Numbered from the stretch's first letter, positions 7,436 to 17,797 are shown. The stretch: 64,000 nucleotides of DNA from Sinomonas atrocyanea (GCF_030811715.1 NZ_JAUSRH010000009.1:1-64000); one strand, 5' to 3'. Made by a program: numbers and translations. Notes: generated by a model from the letters alone, not told the origin.

Positions 7436-8293
7436 GCAGCGGCAGAGGCATCGACCGACCGGATCCGGCACTACCTGGGCGCGTGGTCGGCGGTGAGCGT
7501 CCTGCAGTTCTTCGCCGCGGAGGCGGCCACGATCGCGGCCTGGCACGGGCCTGCCCCATACAGCCGGCGGCTGAACTTCATCAGCGACCTCGGGCAGGTC
7601 GGCTGCGGCCTCCACGGGACCCGCGTGGTCTGCTCGCCGCTGCATGCGTTCATGAACGTCTCGTTCGTCCTCCAGGGCGTCGGCATGGTGATCGCGGCGC
7701 TGCTCATCACCTCGGCCGTGCTCCGCGTCGCCGCCCAGGACCGCGGCGTCCGCGCCCAGGCACGGCTCTCCCGCGCCCTCGCCGCGCGCGCGGCGGGCAC
7801 CGGACGCACCGCGGGCCTTCCGCGCACGACGCCGGCCCCCGCCGCCGGCGTGAGCCTCGCCGCGGCGATCCGGTCCGGCCACCCGGCGGTCGCCGTGCCC
7901 TGGGCGGCGACGCTCGCGGTGCGGATCCTCCTCGGGCTCGCGGGCGCCGGGGTCGCGGTGGTGGGGCTCGTCCCGCAGGATTCCATCGAGGCCCTGCACC
8001 TGGCCGCGGCGGGGGCCTACTTCCTCGGCGGCTCGGCCGCCCTCGTGGTGCTCGGCCTGCTGTGGATCGGCCGCTCCGCGGCTGCGTGGCCCGTGCTGCT
8101 GTGCGGCGGCGCCTCGTTCGTCGCGACGGTGGTGGGCGGCGCGGTCCGTCTCCATGTGCCCGAGCCTGGGACCCTCGAGCGGTTCATGGGCTACCCGATC
8201 ACCGCGGGCATCGCGCTCGTGGGCGCCGTCATCGCCTACCGTCTCGGCGTCCCGGCCAGGCAGGCGCGGGCGCTGCGCCGCGTGCGCGCCTGA
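7433..8293 (+). CDS. DUF998 membrane protein
   Basis: 286 residues with about six hydrophobic helices. Motifs typical of DUF998 proteins are visible: YSxRLNFISDLG near 43-54 and a VCSPLHAxMNxSFxxQG block near 65-82. An Ala/Arg/Pro-rich hydrophilic insertion (about 105-140) separates helices 3 and 4 and is probably cytoplasmic. Function is unknown; the family is widespread in actinobacterial membranes. The GTG start is set by the leaderless -10 element 6 nt upstream. It is convergent with the next gene, with a 37-nt gap. Confidence 0.8.
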   Translation: MAAAEASTDRIRHYLGAWSAVSVLQFFAAEAATIAAWHGPAPYSRRLNFISDLGQVGCGLHGTRVVCSPLHAFMNVSFVLQGVGMVIAALLITSAVLRVAAQDRGVRAQARLSRALAARAAGTGRTAGLPRTTPAPAAGVSLAAAIRSGHPAVAVPWAATLAVRILLGLAGAGVAVVGLVPQDSIEALHLAAAGAYFLGGSAALVVLGLLWIGRSAAAWPVLLCGGASFVATVVGGAVRLHVPEPGTLERFMGYPITAGIALVGAVIAYRLGVPARQARALRRVRA

Positions 8294-8330
8294 GTCCTGC
8301 CCCCCTGCCCCTCGCCGCGCACGAGGCGGG

Positions 8331-8975
8331 TCAGCCGCCCGAGGAGGCCCGCGCCGTCGTGCGCGCCCGTCGCGCGGCGAGCACCGCGGCCCCGGCGCCC
8401 AGGAGGATGAGGAACAGCAGCACCCAGCCTGCCACCACGAGGACCGAGGCGAGCACCGCGGCCCCGGCGTCCGCGCCGGGGGCAACGGCGCCGTCCACCG
8501 CGATGTTGCCCCACAGGCGCACGATCGCGAACACGACCACCACGGCGAACGAGATCCGGCGCAGGACCTTCGCCTTCACCCACGTGCCGAAGACGAGCAG
8601 GAAGGTGAAGCCGGCGATGAGCGGGAACAGGGTCCCCGCGGTCTTGTGGACGTAGCTGAGCTGGCCGCGGGCGGCGTCGTCGAGCGCGCCCTGCAGCCGG
8701 TGCGCGTAGTCCGGGGAGAACCCGCCCACGAGCGAGTCCGGCATGGCCAGGCCCCCGGAGAGCTGGGTCATCTGCGAGAGCGTGAGCAGGTGGTAGTACC
8801 AGAACATGAACACGCTGGCCACGAGGGCGGCGATGATGATGAGCCGCGCGTTGCCCTGCGCCTGCTCCGGCGTGCGCCTCGTGGTGGGGTTGACGGGCTG
8901 GCCGGGGCGGGGGCTCGGGGCGACGGCGGCGCGCTCGCCGTGCTTGCGGGCCCGCTGGGCAGGGGTCTTGGACAT
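8331..8975 (-). CDS. Four-helix membrane protein, unknown function
   Basis: 214 residues. A hydrophilic basic N-terminus (1-43) is followed by hydrophobic segments at about 44-62, 112-130, 138-155 and 170-195, and an Arg/Ala-rich C-tail. A soluble loop of about 45 residues lies between helices 1 and 2. I do not recognise a family. The gene stands alone on the minus strand, divergent from the inositol-monophosphatase-family gene, with a GC-rich repeat between the two starts. Confidence 0.65.
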   Translation of the reverse strand: MSKTPAQRARKHGERAAVAPSPRPGQPVNPTTRRTPEQAQGNARLIIIAALVASVFMFWYYHLLTLSQMTQLSGGLAMPDSLVGGFSPDYAHRLQGALDDAARGQLSYVHKTAGTLFPLIAGFTFLLVFGTWVKAKVLRRISFAVVVVFAIVRLWGNIAVDGAVAPGADAGAAVLASVLVVAGWVLLFLILLGAGAAVLAARRARTTARASSGG

Positions 8976-9000
8976 GGGTCCATTATCCGTCCCGCCTCAC

Positions 9001-9060
9001 CCGTGCCGACGGCGGCCCACCCGCGCCGACGGCGGCCCACCCGCGCCGACCGGCGGCGCC
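9001..9060. repeat. 20-bp tandem repeat, three copies
   Basis: Three head-to-tail units at 9001-9020, 9021-9040 and 9041-9060, consensus CCGCGCCGACGGCGGCCCAC; the third is degenerate at its end. It lies between two divergent starts and is probably a replication-slippage product of GC-rich spacer DNA. Confidence 0.7.
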
Positions 9061-9107
9061 GATCTCCCGCGGGGCCCCAGGTGGGGCCCGCAGGTAGGCT
9101 GGGCCTT

Positions 9108-9947
9108 GTGTCTGAGACCAGTGACCGCACCCGGACCCTGCCCGACCTCGACCCGAGCCTGACCGACGCCGCACTGGCCGAGGCGCTCGTGCGCACGGCG
9201 GGGATGCTCGCGCTCGAGATGCGGCGGGAGGGCCTCGAAGCCCAGCGCAAGTCGTCCGTCTCGGACATCGTGACGGCCGCGGACAAGGCCGCCGAGGCCT
9301 ACATCCTCGCCCAGCTTCGCCGGTGCCGGCCCGAGGACGGCGTCTTCGGCGAGGAGGGCACGGACGTGCCGTCCTCCTCCGGCCGGACGTGGGTCGTGGA
9401 CCCCGTGGACGGGACCTACAACTTCTTCTCGGGCTCGAGCTACTGGTGCTCGGCCCTTGCCCTGCGCGGGGCCGCCTCGAACGGGGACACCGACCCGGAG
9501 GCGCTCCTCGGGGCCATCTTCCAGCCCCAGGAGGACAAGCTCTGGATCGGCGGGGCGGGCACCCCCGCCACCCTCAACGGCCAGCCCCTCGATGGGCCGG
9601 CCGACGCGCGCCTGGGAATGCTCGGCGTCGCGACGTCCATCCAGCCCCGCTGGCTCGAGCAGCCGCTCTCGGCGATGCCGTGGCACGCCGCGGCCGTGCA
9701 GTCCGCCTCGATCCGGATCCTCGGATCCGGCTCCTGCGACCTCGCGCGCGTGGCCCAGGGCGAGATCGGCGCCTGGTTCCAGCACTCGTGCCCGCAGTGG
9801 GACTGGCTCCCCGGCAAGGCGATCCTCACCGCCGCCGGAGGCGCCACCGCCACCGTCGAGGTCAACGGGCTCACGTGGTTCGCGGCCGGAGGGACGACGG
9901 CGGTCCGCGAGATCGTCGCGGCCCTCTCCTCCGCGCGGCTCGGCTGA
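9108..9947 (+). CDS. Inositol monophosphatase family protein
   Basis: 279 residues. The Mg2+-binding motifs of the family are present: GEE at 81-83, WVVDPVDGTYNF at 95-106, and the C-terminal W-D pair in QWDWLPGKAIL followed by AAGG. The protein would dephosphorylate inositol-1-phosphate, histidinol phosphate or a related sugar phosphate; the last two motifs are slightly atypical, so the substrate is open. The GTG at 9108 lies 7 nt after a TAGGCT element (9095-9100), suggesting a leaderless message. It is not near the iol cluster, so a role in inositol catabolism is not implied. Confidence 0.85.
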   Translation: MSETSDRTRTLPDLDPSLTDAALAEALVRTAGMLALEMRREGLEAQRKSSVSDIVTAADKAAEAYILAQLRRCRPEDGVFGEEGTDVPSSSGRTWVVDPVDGTYNFFSGSSYWCSALALRGAASNGDTDPEALLGAIFQPQEDKLWIGGAGTPATLNGQPLDGPADARLGMLGVATSIQPRWLEQPLSAMPWHAAAVQSASIRILGSGSCDLARVAQGEIGAWFQHSCPQWDWLPGKAILTAAGGATATVEVNGLTWFAAGGTTAVREIVAALSSARLG

Positions 9948-9975
9948 GGACCCTCTGCCCGAGGCCCGGGCACCC

Positions 9976-10004
9976 TTGACCTCCCACCGGGCCGGTGCTG
10001 TGCT
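9976..10004 (+). promoter_or_regulatory. Housekeeping-type promoter
   Basis: TTGACC at 9976-9981, 17-nt spacer, TGTGCT at 9999-10004. It would drive the small acidic protein gene at 10029, which has a GAGGAGGGG ribosome site. Confidence 0.5.
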
Positions 10005-10028
10005 GGACTGAGCGCGAGGAGGGGAACC

Positions 10029-10241
10029 ATGGCCAGCATCGACAACCAGGATCCGGCACGCAGCCTCAGCGAGGAGGAGGACCCCTCACTGGACTTCTCC
10101 GTCGAGCCCGACGAGAAGGTCTGGGACGAGGAGGACGGCCTCATCGACGCCGAGGAGGCCGTGGTCGAGCCCAGCCCGGCCGACGTCCCGGAGGCGGATC
10201 CCGCCGACGTCGCCGAGCAGCACCGCGGCCTGGACACGTAG
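10029..10241 (+). CDS. Small acidic protein
   Basis: 70 residues, about one third Asp/Glu, with almost no predicted hydrophobic core (probably disordered). The start has a strong ribosome site and a recognisable promoter, which supports its being real. I do not recognise a family. It lies upstream of the DUF892-like gene, 137 nt away on the same strand. Confidence 0.6.
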   Translation: MASIDNQDPARSLSEEEDPSLDFSVEPDEKVWDEEDGLIDAEEAVVEPSPADVPEADPADVAEQHRGLDT

Positions 10242-10378
10242 GACACCGGTCCCGAAACCGTCCGTTGCCGCGGCCAGCGCCGCGGCGGAGAATGGTCTCT
10301 AGGACTGGGGCGGACGTCGTCGAAGGATCCGCCAGAGCCTCGCGCCCGCCGCTGGCCCGCTGGGAGGGAGGTCCTGCC

Positions 10379-10888
10379 ATGTTCGAGTACTTCTCCGAAG
10401 CCCACGAGCTGTTCGTGTACCGCCTGGGAATCGCCCGCGGGACGAGCCGTCGCTCGATCGTCACGCTCGGGGTCCTCGAGCAGGAGTCGCAGCGGCGCGA
10501 GGTCGCAGCCCTCATGCTCGATCTCAGCGAGGAGGCAAGGCTCCATGCGGCCGTCCTCGAGGACTGCTTCGCCGAGCTCGAGCGCAATGTGGCCGTCCCT
10601 CCGGGGCATGCGGCCGACGGGCTCGACAAGGAGGCGCATGCGATCCTGCGCAAGACGGCCGACGGCATCAAGGACCTCGCGGTCCTGCCGCTCGCCCTCG
10701 AGGTCCTGTACAGCGCGATCGCCGTCTACGAGCCGCTCACCGTCTACGCACGGGAGTGGATCAGCGCGCACCTCGCCGACCAGCTGGAGAAGTGCCTCAT
10801 CGAGCAGCTCGCCTCGCGCAACCGCGTCCTCGAGCTCATGCGGGAAGTCTTCGCCAGCGCGGAGACCGTCCAGGCCAAGACGGACTGA
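10379..10888 (+). CDS. DUF892/YciE-like four-helix protein
   Basis: 169 residues, all helical by pattern, with an N-terminal segment EYFSEAHELFVYRL and a late A-x-EVLYSAIAVYEPLTVYAREW helix. This resembles the ferritin-like DUF892 (YciE) family, whose members are stress-induced. The canonical Glu/His metal ligands are only partly recognisable, so metal binding is uncertain. The ATG at 10379 is preceded by GGGAGGGAGG. A similar ribosome site precedes the next small gene 23 nt downstream, so the two are likely co-transcribed. Confidence 0.6.
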   Translation: MFEYFSEAHELFVYRLGIARGTSRRSIVTLGVLEQESQRREVAALMLDLSEEARLHAAVLEDCFAELERNVAVPPGHAADGLDKEAHAILRKTADGIKDLAVLPLALEVLYSAIAVYEPLTVYAREWISAHLADQLEKCLIEQLASRNRVLELMREVFASAETVQAKTD

Positions 10889-10911
10889 GGCGCAGGGAGG
10901 GAGGTGCGCAA

Positions 10912-11157
10912 ATGAACCACCACGAGCCGGGCCAGCAGGAGCCGGGCACGCGCGAGACCAAACCCGAGTCCTTCATGAGGGCCATGGGCCACCTGCGCGG
11001 GCTGTACGGACCGGCCAACCGCCGGATCGCCACCGAGCCCGAGCGGCACGGCCACAACCCCGAGGACCTCAAGGAGGCGCGCGAGCTCGACGGGATCGAC
11101 ATCGAGACCGACAGCGAGGGGCACCGCTACGGAGTGCGCCGCCCGAGCGGCGCCTGA
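10912..11157 (+). CDS. Small hydrophilic protein, unknown
   Basis: 81 residues, charged throughout, with a central FMRAMGHLRGLYGPANRR segment and a C-terminal acidic then basic tail. No family recognised. An AGGGAGGGAGG ribosome site 8 nt before the ATG and the tight gap to the DUF892-like gene support it as real. It is followed by a terminator hairpin at 11163. Confidence 0.6.
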   Translation: MNHHEPGQQEPGTRETKPESFMRAMGHLRGLYGPANRRIATEPERHGHNPEDLKEARELDGIDIETDSEGHRYGVRRPSGA

Positions 11158-11162
11158 GGGCC

Positions 11163-11199
11163 GGGCGTGGCCGGGGCGTCCATCGTCCCGGCCACGCCC
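11163..11199 (+). terminator. Hairpin before pcrA
   Basis: A perfect 13-bp stem (11163-11175 with 11187-11199) and an 11-nt loop, 6 nt after the stop of the preceding gene. GC-rich and without a T-run, as is common in these genomes. Confidence 0.65.
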
Positions 11200-11251
11200 G
11201 CGCTCCCGGCCCCCGAGAAGTGTCAGCGGCGCGGCCTAAAATAGAGGGATC

Positions 11252-13777
11252 ATGGATATGCTCTTCGATCCCTACGCCCATCTGCCCAAGTCCGGCCTGC
11301 CCGGCGGGGCGGAGGAACCAGACCCCGAGGAGCTCCCGCCTGCCCCCGAGGAGGAGGCCGGCGCCCCCGAGGACCTGCCCGAAGGCTGGCTGCCCGCCTC
11401 CGACCCGGCCGAGGACGCCCGCCGGGAGGCCGAGGCCGAGGCCGCCCACCTGCTCGAGGGGCTCAACCCCCAGCAGCTCGAGGCCGTCACCCACGCCGGA
11501 AGCCCCCTGCTCATCGTCGCCGGTGCCGGGTCCGGCAAGACCCGCGTGCTCTCGCACCGGATCGCCTACCTCATCGCCACCCGCCGGGCCCACCACGGCG
11601 AGATCCTCGCCATCACCTTCACCAACAAGGCCGCCGCCGAGATGCGCGAGCGCATCGAGGCCCTCGTGGGCGAGCGCGCGCAGCGGATGTGGATCTCCAC
11701 GTTCCACTCCTCGTGCGTGCGCATCCTCCGCCGCGAGGCGAAGTCCGTGGGCCTGAACTCGAACTTCTCGATCTACGACTCCGCCGACTCCCTCCGCCTC
11801 ATCACGCTCGTGCACAAGGGGCTCGAGCTGGACCCCAAGAAGGTGGCCCCGAAGGCGGTCCAGCACAAGATCTCCGCGCTCAAGAACGAGCTCATCGACG
11901 CCGACGACTTCGCCGGCCGCGCGAACATGAACGACCCGTTCGAGGCCGGCGTCGCCGAGGTCTTCAAGGGCTACACCCAGCGCCTGCGCCAGGCCAACGC
12001 GATGGACTTCGACGACCTCATCGCCGAGACGGTGTACATGTTCCGGGCCTTCCCGGCGCTCGCCGAGACCTACCGCCGCCGGTTCCGGCACGTCCTCGTC
12101 GACGAGTACCAGGACACAAACCATGCGCAGTATGCGCTCGTGCGCGAGATCGTCGGGGAGGGGCCGGACGCCTCGGAGCTGACCGTGGTCGGCGACTCCG
12201 ACCAGTCCATCTACGCCTTCCGCGGGGCGGACATCCGCAACATCGTGGAGTTCGAGAAGGACTACCCCGAGGCCCGCACCATCAAGCTCGAGCAGAACTA
12301 CCGCTCGACCCAGACGATCCTCTCCGCCGCGAACGCCGTGATCTCGCGCAACCCGAACCGGCCGGAGAAGCGCCTGTGGACCTCCGAGGGGGACGGCGAG
12401 AAGATCATCGGCTACGCGGCCGAGAACGAGCACGAGGAAGCGCGCTTCATCGCCAAGGAGATCGACCGGCTCACCGACACCGGCGAGTTCCGCCCCGGCG
12501 ACGTGGCGGTGTTCTACCGCACCAACGCCCAGTCCCGCAGCCTCGAGGAGATCCTCATGCGCGTGGGCCTGCCCTACAAGGTGGTCGGCGGCACCCGCTT
12601 CTACGAGCGCAAGGAGATCAAGGACGCGCTCGCCTACCTGCGCGTGCTGGTCAACCCGGACGACGACGTCAACCTCCGCCGCGTCCTCAACGAACCGAAG
12701 CGGGGCATCGGCGAGCGGGCCGAGGGCACCATCGCCGCCTTCGCCGAGCGGGAGCGCCTCTCCTTCATGGCCGCCGCGCGGCGCGCCGACGAGGTCCCGG
12801 GCATGGCAACGCGCTCGCTCAACGCCGTGAAGGGCTTCGTCAAGCTCCTCGATGACCTCGCCGCGGTGGCGGAGGGCTCCGGCGCGGCGGAGGCGCTCGA
12901 GGCCGTGCTCGAGCAGACCGGATACCTCGCGGGCCTGCGCAGCTCGACGGACCCCCAGGACGAGTCGCGCGTCGAGAACCTCGCCGAGCTCGTCGCCGTC
13001 GTGCGCGAATACGAGCGGGACAACCCCGAGGGGAGCCTCGAGGAATTCCTCGAGCAGGTCTCGCTCGTGGCCGACGCGGACCAGATCCCGGACACGCCGG
13101 ACGGCGCCTCCCAGGCCGAGGTCGACGCCGCGGTCGCCGAGGCGAGGCGGCAGGGCGTGGTGACCCTCATGACCCTGCACACGGCCAAGGGCCTCGAGTT
13201 CCCGGTCGTGTTCCTCACCGGCATGGAGCACGGGGTGTTCCCGCACCGGCGCTCCGCGACGGACCCCGAGGAACTCGCCGAGGAGCGCCGGCTCGCCTAC
13301 GTGGGCCTCACCCGCGCCCGGAAGCGCCTGTACCTCACCCGCTCCGAGGTGCGCAGCCTGTGGGGCCAGAGCGAGTACTACCCCGCGAGCCAGTTCCTGG
13401 GCGAGGTCCCGGCCGAGCTCATCGACTGGAAGCGCGAGGGATCCAAGCGGCCGCCGGCCGTGGGCAACGATCGGTGGGACCGGTCCGCGGGCCGCTACGG
13501 CGGCTCCTCGTGGGGTGCCGGGACGAGCCGGAACGCGAGCTTCTCCTCGATCTCCCCGGCCTCGGCGCCTTCTGCGGCAGCGGCGAAGGGGCGGGTGCAG
13601 CCGCAGAAGGAGGTCATCGCCGTCGCGGTGGGGGACAAGGTCAACCACACCGCCTTCGGCAACGGCACCGTGATCGGCGTGGAGGGCGCCGGCGACAAGA
13701 CCGTCGCGAAGGTGAGCTTCGACGTCGGCGAGAAGCGGCTCCTGCTGCGCTATGCGCCGCTGACGAAGGTGGGCTGA
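11252..13777 (+). CDS. pcrA: ATP-dependent DNA helicase PcrA/UvrD1
   Basis: 841 residues, superfamily 1A 3'-5' helicase for repair and replication restart. After a Pro/Glu-rich N-terminal extension of about 65 residues come LNPQQLEAV, Walker A GAGSGKT near 90, Walker B DEYQDTN near 284, GDSDQSIYAFRGA near 314, LEQNYRS near 347 and TLHTAKGLEF near 641. The C-terminus (about 790-840) has the Tudor-like GDKVNHTAFGNGTV module that binds RNA polymerase in PcrA proteins. A TAAAAT -10 element at 11237-11242 lies 9 nt before the ATG, so the mRNA is probably leaderless or nearly so. Confidence 0.96.
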   Translation: MDMLFDPYAHLPKSGLPGGAEEPDPEELPPAPEEEAGAPEDLPEGWLPASDPAEDARREAEAEAAHLLEGLNPQQLEAVTHAGSPLLIVAGAGSGKTRVLSHRIAYLIATRRAHHGEILAITFTNKAAAEMRERIEALVGERAQRMWISTFHSSCVRILRREAKSVGLNSNFSIYDSADSLRLITLVHKGLELDPKKVAPKAVQHKISALKNELIDADDFAGRANMNDPFEAGVAEVFKGYTQRLRQANAMDFDDLIAETVYMFRAFPALAETYRRRFRHVLVDEYQDTNHAQYALVREIVGEGPDASELTVVGDSDQSIYAFRGADIRNIVEFEKDYPEARTIKLEQNYRSTQTILSAANAVISRNPNRPEKRLWTSEGDGEKIIGYAAENEHEEARFIAKEIDRLTDTGEFRPGDVAVFYRTNAQSRSLEEILMRVGLPYKVVGGTRFYERKEIKDALAYLRVLVNPDDDVNLRRVLNEPKRGIGERAEGTIAAFAERERLSFMAAARRADEVPGMATRSLNAVKGFVKLLDDLAAVAEGSGAAEALEAVLEQTGYLAGLRSSTDPQDESRVENLAELVAVVREYERDNPEGSLEEFLEQVSLVADADQIPDTPDGASQAEVDAAVAEARRQGVVTLMTLHTAKGLEFPVVFLTGMEHGVFPHRRSATDPEELAEERRLAYVGLTRARKRLYLTRSEVRSLWGQSEYYPASQFLGEVPAELIDWKREGSKRPPAVGNDRWDRSAGRYGGSSWGAGTSRNASFSSISPASAPSAAAAKGRVQPQKEVIAVAVGDKVNHTAFGNGTVIGVEGAGDKTVAKVSFDVGEKRLLLRYAPLTKVG

Positions 13778-13790
13778 GCACCGCCGCCCA

Positions 13791-13819
13791 TTGAGCCCGC
13801 GGCCCGGCGGATCTACCCT
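13791..13819 (+). promoter_or_regulatory. Promoter of NCS1 permease gene
   Basis: TTGAGC at 13791-13796, 17-nt spacer, TACCCT at 13814-13819. It lies just after the pcrA stop and 57 nt before the permease start, so the permease has its own promoter. Confidence 0.5.
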
Positions 13820-13875
13820 GTCGTCGAAAGGCGTGGGGGCACCGCCGGGGGAACCGTGGGCAAGGAGGCAGAACG

Positions 13876-15351
13876 GTGGCCGAGACGATTCCCGCAGGGT
13901 ACAGCCCCCGCCTCTACAACGAGGACCTCGCGCCCGCCGAGCACAGGAAATGGGGCTTCTACTCCCTGTTCGCGATGTGGATGTCGGACATCCATTCGCT
14001 CGGCGGATACACGTTCGCCGCCGGGCTCTTCGCGATCGGCCTCGGCGCGTGGCAGGTCTTCCTTGCGCTCGTGGTGGGGATCATCCTCGTCTTCTTCCTC
14101 ATGAACCTCTCCGGGTACGCAGGCCAGAAGACGGGCGTGCCGTATCCGGTGCTGGCGAGGATCTCCTTCGGCACGATCGGGGCGAACCTCCCCGCGCTCA
14201 TCCGGGCACTGGTCGCGATCGCGTGGTACGGCATCCAGACCTGGCTCGCGTCGCGGGCCGTGATCATCATCGCGCTGAAGATCTGGCCCGATGCGAAGGG
14301 TCTGACCGAGAACAACTTCCTCGGCGAGTCGACGCTCGGCTGGCTCGGATTCCTCCTCATGTGGGCGCTCCAGCTCGTCCTCCTGCGCAACGGCATGGAC
14401 ACGATCCGCCGCTTCCAGGACTGGGCGGGCCCCGCCGTATGGGTCGTCATGGGGCTCCTCGTGGTCTACATCCTGCTCAAGGCCGGCTGGAAGGTCTCGC
14501 TCGAGCTCCAGGGCGGCACGGCCACGTGGGGGGTGGGGCACGCGTTCGCCGCGGCCATCGCGCTGACCGTCACGTACTTCTCCACGCTCCTGCTGAACTT
14601 CTGCGACTTCTCCCGCTTCGCACCCGACCGCCGGTCGGTGTGGTCGGCGAACCTGTGGGGCCTGCCCGTGAACTTCATCGCGTTCTCGGTCGTGTCCGTG
14701 GTGGTCACCGCCGGCACGTACCAGGTGTACGGGACGCACATCTACGATCCGGTCGAGATCGTGGGCCGCATCGACAGCGTGTGGGCGCTCCTGCTCGGCG
14801 CCGTCACGTTCGCGGTCGCGACGCTGGGCATCAACGTCGTCGCGAACTTCGTCTCGCCCGCCTACGATCTGGCCAACGTGTGGCCGGAGAAGATCACGTT
14901 CAAGCGGGGCGGCCTGATCGCCGCGCTGATCGCCCTCGTGATCACCCCGTGGAACCTGTTCAACAGCCCGGTGGTCGTGAACCTCTTCCTGGGCGGCCTC
15001 GGTGCCCTGCTGGGGCCCCTCTTCGGCATCATCATGGTGGACTACTACGTCCTCAGGAAGCAGCACGTGGCGGTCGGGGACCTCTTCCGGGAGCGCGGCT
15101 ACTACACGTACAGCAACGGCTGGAACCTGAAGGCCGTGGCCTCGTTCATCGTCTCGGCCGTGCCCGCCGTCGTGGTCGCGCTCGTCCCCGCGTTCGACTA
15201 CCTCGCCGCCTTCTCCTGGTTCATCGGTGCTGCGATCGCCGCGGCCGTCCACTGGGCGATCTCCCGCCACGACACCTCGATCGCGGAGTCTGTCGCGGCG
15301 GCCGCGGCGGCCGAACCGGCGTCCGGAAGCGCGCCGGAGGCCCGGATCTAG
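13876..15351 (+). CDS. NCS1 family nucleobase/cation symporter
   Basis: 491 residues with about twelve transmembrane helices, typical length for NCS1. Family signatures include the N-terminal YNEDLAP...RxWG(F)YSLFAMWMSD segment and the helix-1 residues that line the substrate site. These carriers import cytosine, allantoin, uracil, hydantoins or related N-heterocycles with Na+ or H+. The tail is Ala-rich. The GTG start has an AAGGAGG ribosome site. The gene is not adjacent to a matching catabolic enzyme; a second NCS1 carrier lies in the creatinine island at 27 kb. Confidence 0.88.
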   Translation: MAETIPAGYSPRLYNEDLAPAEHRKWGFYSLFAMWMSDIHSLGGYTFAAGLFAIGLGAWQVFLALVVGIILVFFLMNLSGYAGQKTGVPYPVLARISFGTIGANLPALIRALVAIAWYGIQTWLASRAVIIIALKIWPDAKGLTENNFLGESTLGWLGFLLMWALQLVLLRNGMDTIRRFQDWAGPAVWVVMGLLVVYILLKAGWKVSLELQGGTATWGVGHAFAAAIALTVTYFSTLLLNFCDFSRFAPDRRSVWSANLWGLPVNFIAFSVVSVVVTAGTYQVYGTHIYDPVEIVGRIDSVWALLLGAVTFAVATLGINVVANFVSPAYDLANVWPEKITFKRGGLIAALIALVITPWNLFNSPVVVNLFLGGLGALLGPLFGIIMVDYYVLRKQHVAVGDLFRERGYYTYSNGWNLKAVASFIVSAVPAVVVALVPAFDYLAAFSWFIGAAIAAAVHWAISRHDTSIAESVAAAAAAEPASGSAPEARI

Positions 15352-15395
15352 CCAAGGCCCGCGGGGCGCCGGCGCCTAGCGCACACGCGCCTATT

Positions 15396-15472
15396 TCTAC
15401 GAATTGTAGAGCTGTGCGGTTGGTCACGAACGGAGCCCGTGGGGAGCTCGCGCCTCCGCAAGGGATTAGAGT
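15396..15472 (+). promoter_or_regulatory. sucC upstream region with AT-rich inverted repeat
   Basis: The 218-nt gap before sucC holds TCTAC-N5-GTAGA (15396-15410), an AT-rich palindrome that stands out from its surroundings, and a TAGAGT -10-like hexamer at 15467-15472. No good -35 was found 17 nt upstream. The palindrome may be an operator for sucCD or the end of the permease transcript. Confidence 0.35.
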
Positions 15473-15569
15473 TGCCCCTTGGAGCATCAGGCCCGCCGAG
15501 GGGAGCTCCCCACGGCACACTCGTGCGTGCTCCGAGTCAGAACTACTTTCGACGTAGAGGACCTGAACC

Positions 15570-16748
15570 GTGGACCTGTTTGAATATCAGGCGCGCGATC
15601 TGTTCGAGGCGCACGGGGTTCCCGTGCTCGCCGGCATCGTTGCGCACACCCCCGAGGAAGCCAAGGCCGCGGCCGAGAAGATCGGCGGGGTCACCGTCGT
15701 CAAGGCTCAGGTGAAGGTCGGCGGCCGCGGCAAGGCGGGCGGCGTCAAGGTCGCCAAGACGGCCGACGAGGCGTTCGAGCACGCCACCAACATCCTCGGC
15801 ATGGACATCAAGGGCCACACCGTCAAGCGGGTCATGATCGCCGCGGGTGCGGACATCGCGGAGGAGTTCTACTTCTCGGTCCTGCTCGACCGGTCCAACC
15901 GCAACTACCTGGCCATGTGCTCAGTCGAGGGCGGCATGGAGATCGAGCAGCTCGCCGTCGAGCGCCCCGAGGCACTCGCCAAGGTCCCCGTCGACCCGGC
16001 CGTGGGCATCGACGCCGCCAAGGCCGCCGAGATCGTCGAGGCCGCAGGCTTCGCCCCCGAGCTGCGCGAGAAGGTCGCGGGCGTCATCGTCAAGCTGTGG
16101 GACGTCTTCAAGGGCGAGGATGCCACGCTGGTCGAGGTCAACCCGCTCGTCCGCACGGGCGCCGGCGACATCATCGCCCTGGACGGCAAGGTCTCCCTCG
16201 ACGAGAACGCCGCCTTCCGCCACACCGAGCACGAGGCCCTCGTCGACAAGGACTCCGAGGACCCGCTCGAGGCCAAGGCCAAGGCCCTGGACCTGAACTA
16301 CGTCAAGCTCGACGGCGAGGTCGGCATCATCGGCAACGGCGCGGGCCTCGTGATGTCCACGCTCGACGTCGTGGCCTACGCCGGCGAGAAGCACGGCAAC
16401 GTCAAGCCGGCCAACTTCCTCGACATCGGCGGCGGCGCCTCGGCCGAGGTCATGGCGAACGGCCTCGGCATCATCCTCGGCGACGAGCAGGTCAAGAGCG
16501 TCTTCGTCAACGTCTTCGGCGGCATCACCGCGTGCGACGCCGTCGCCAACGGCATCGTGGGCGCGCTCAACAAGCTCGGCGACTCGGCGAACAAGCCCCT
16601 CGTCGTGCGCCTCGACGGCAACAACGTCGACGAGGGCCGCCGCATCCTCCACGAGGCCAACCACCCGCTGGTCACCCTCGCCGAGAACATGGACCAGGGC
16701 GCCGACAAGGCCGCCGAGCTGGCCAACTCCTCGAACGCAGTGAAGTAA
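15570..16748 (+). CDS. sucC: Succinyl-CoA ligase (ADP/GDP-forming) beta subunit
   Basis: 392 residues, the usual length. N-terminal ATP-grasp domain starting [19 protein letters not shown], with the nucleotide-binding [14 protein letters not shown] loop near 46-60, and a C-terminal CoA-ligase domain with the FLDIGGGA and FVNVFGGIT motifs. Together with SucD it converts succinyl-CoA to succinate with substrate-level phosphorylation in the TCA cycle. The GTG start is 12 nt upstream-spaced from sucD (stop to start), forming a two-gene operon. Confidence 0.97.
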   Translation: MDLFEYQARDLFEAHGVPVLAGIVAHTPEEAKAAAEKIGGVTVVKAQVKVGGRGKAGGVKVAKTADEAFEHATNILGMDIKGHTVKRVMIAAGADIAEEFYFSVLLDRSNRNYLAMCSVEGGMEIEQLAVERPEALAKVPVDPAVGIDAAKAAEIVEAAGFAPELREKVAGVIVKLWDVFKGEDATLVEVNPLVRTGAGDIIALDGKVSLDENAAFRHTEHEALVDKDSEDPLEAKAKALDLNYVKLDGEVGIIGNGAGLVMSTLDVVAYAGEKHGNVKPANFLDIGGGASAEVMANGLGIILGDEQVKSVFVNVFGGITACDAVANGIVGALNKLGDSANKPLVVRLDGNNVDEGRRILHEANHPLVTLAENMDQGADKAAELANSSNAVK

Positions 16749-16760
16749 GGACGAGAGAAA

Positions 16761-17696
<936 letters not shown>

Positions 17697-17747
17697 CTGA
17701 GGGCGGCCGCGCGCAGCCCCTCGGTTGAGCGCAGCTGACACTGAAGT

Positions 17748-17797
17748 ACGACGGCGGCCGGTCGCCTTCCCCACGGGAGGCGGCCGGCCGCCGTCGT
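17748..17797. terminator. Bidirectional terminator sucD / monooxygenase
   Basis: A nearly continuous 23-bp stem: a perfect 14-bp outer arm (17748-17761 with 17784-17797) continued by an inner arm 17763-17770 with 17775-17782 and a 4-nt loop. It lies between two convergent genes. Confidence 0.85.

Noticed and set aside
11069-13648. Long open frame (about 860 codons) antisense to pcrA
   Set aside because: Product of high-GC third-position bias; composition is Arg/Gly/Val/Leu-rich without domains, and pcrA on the other strand has every motif.
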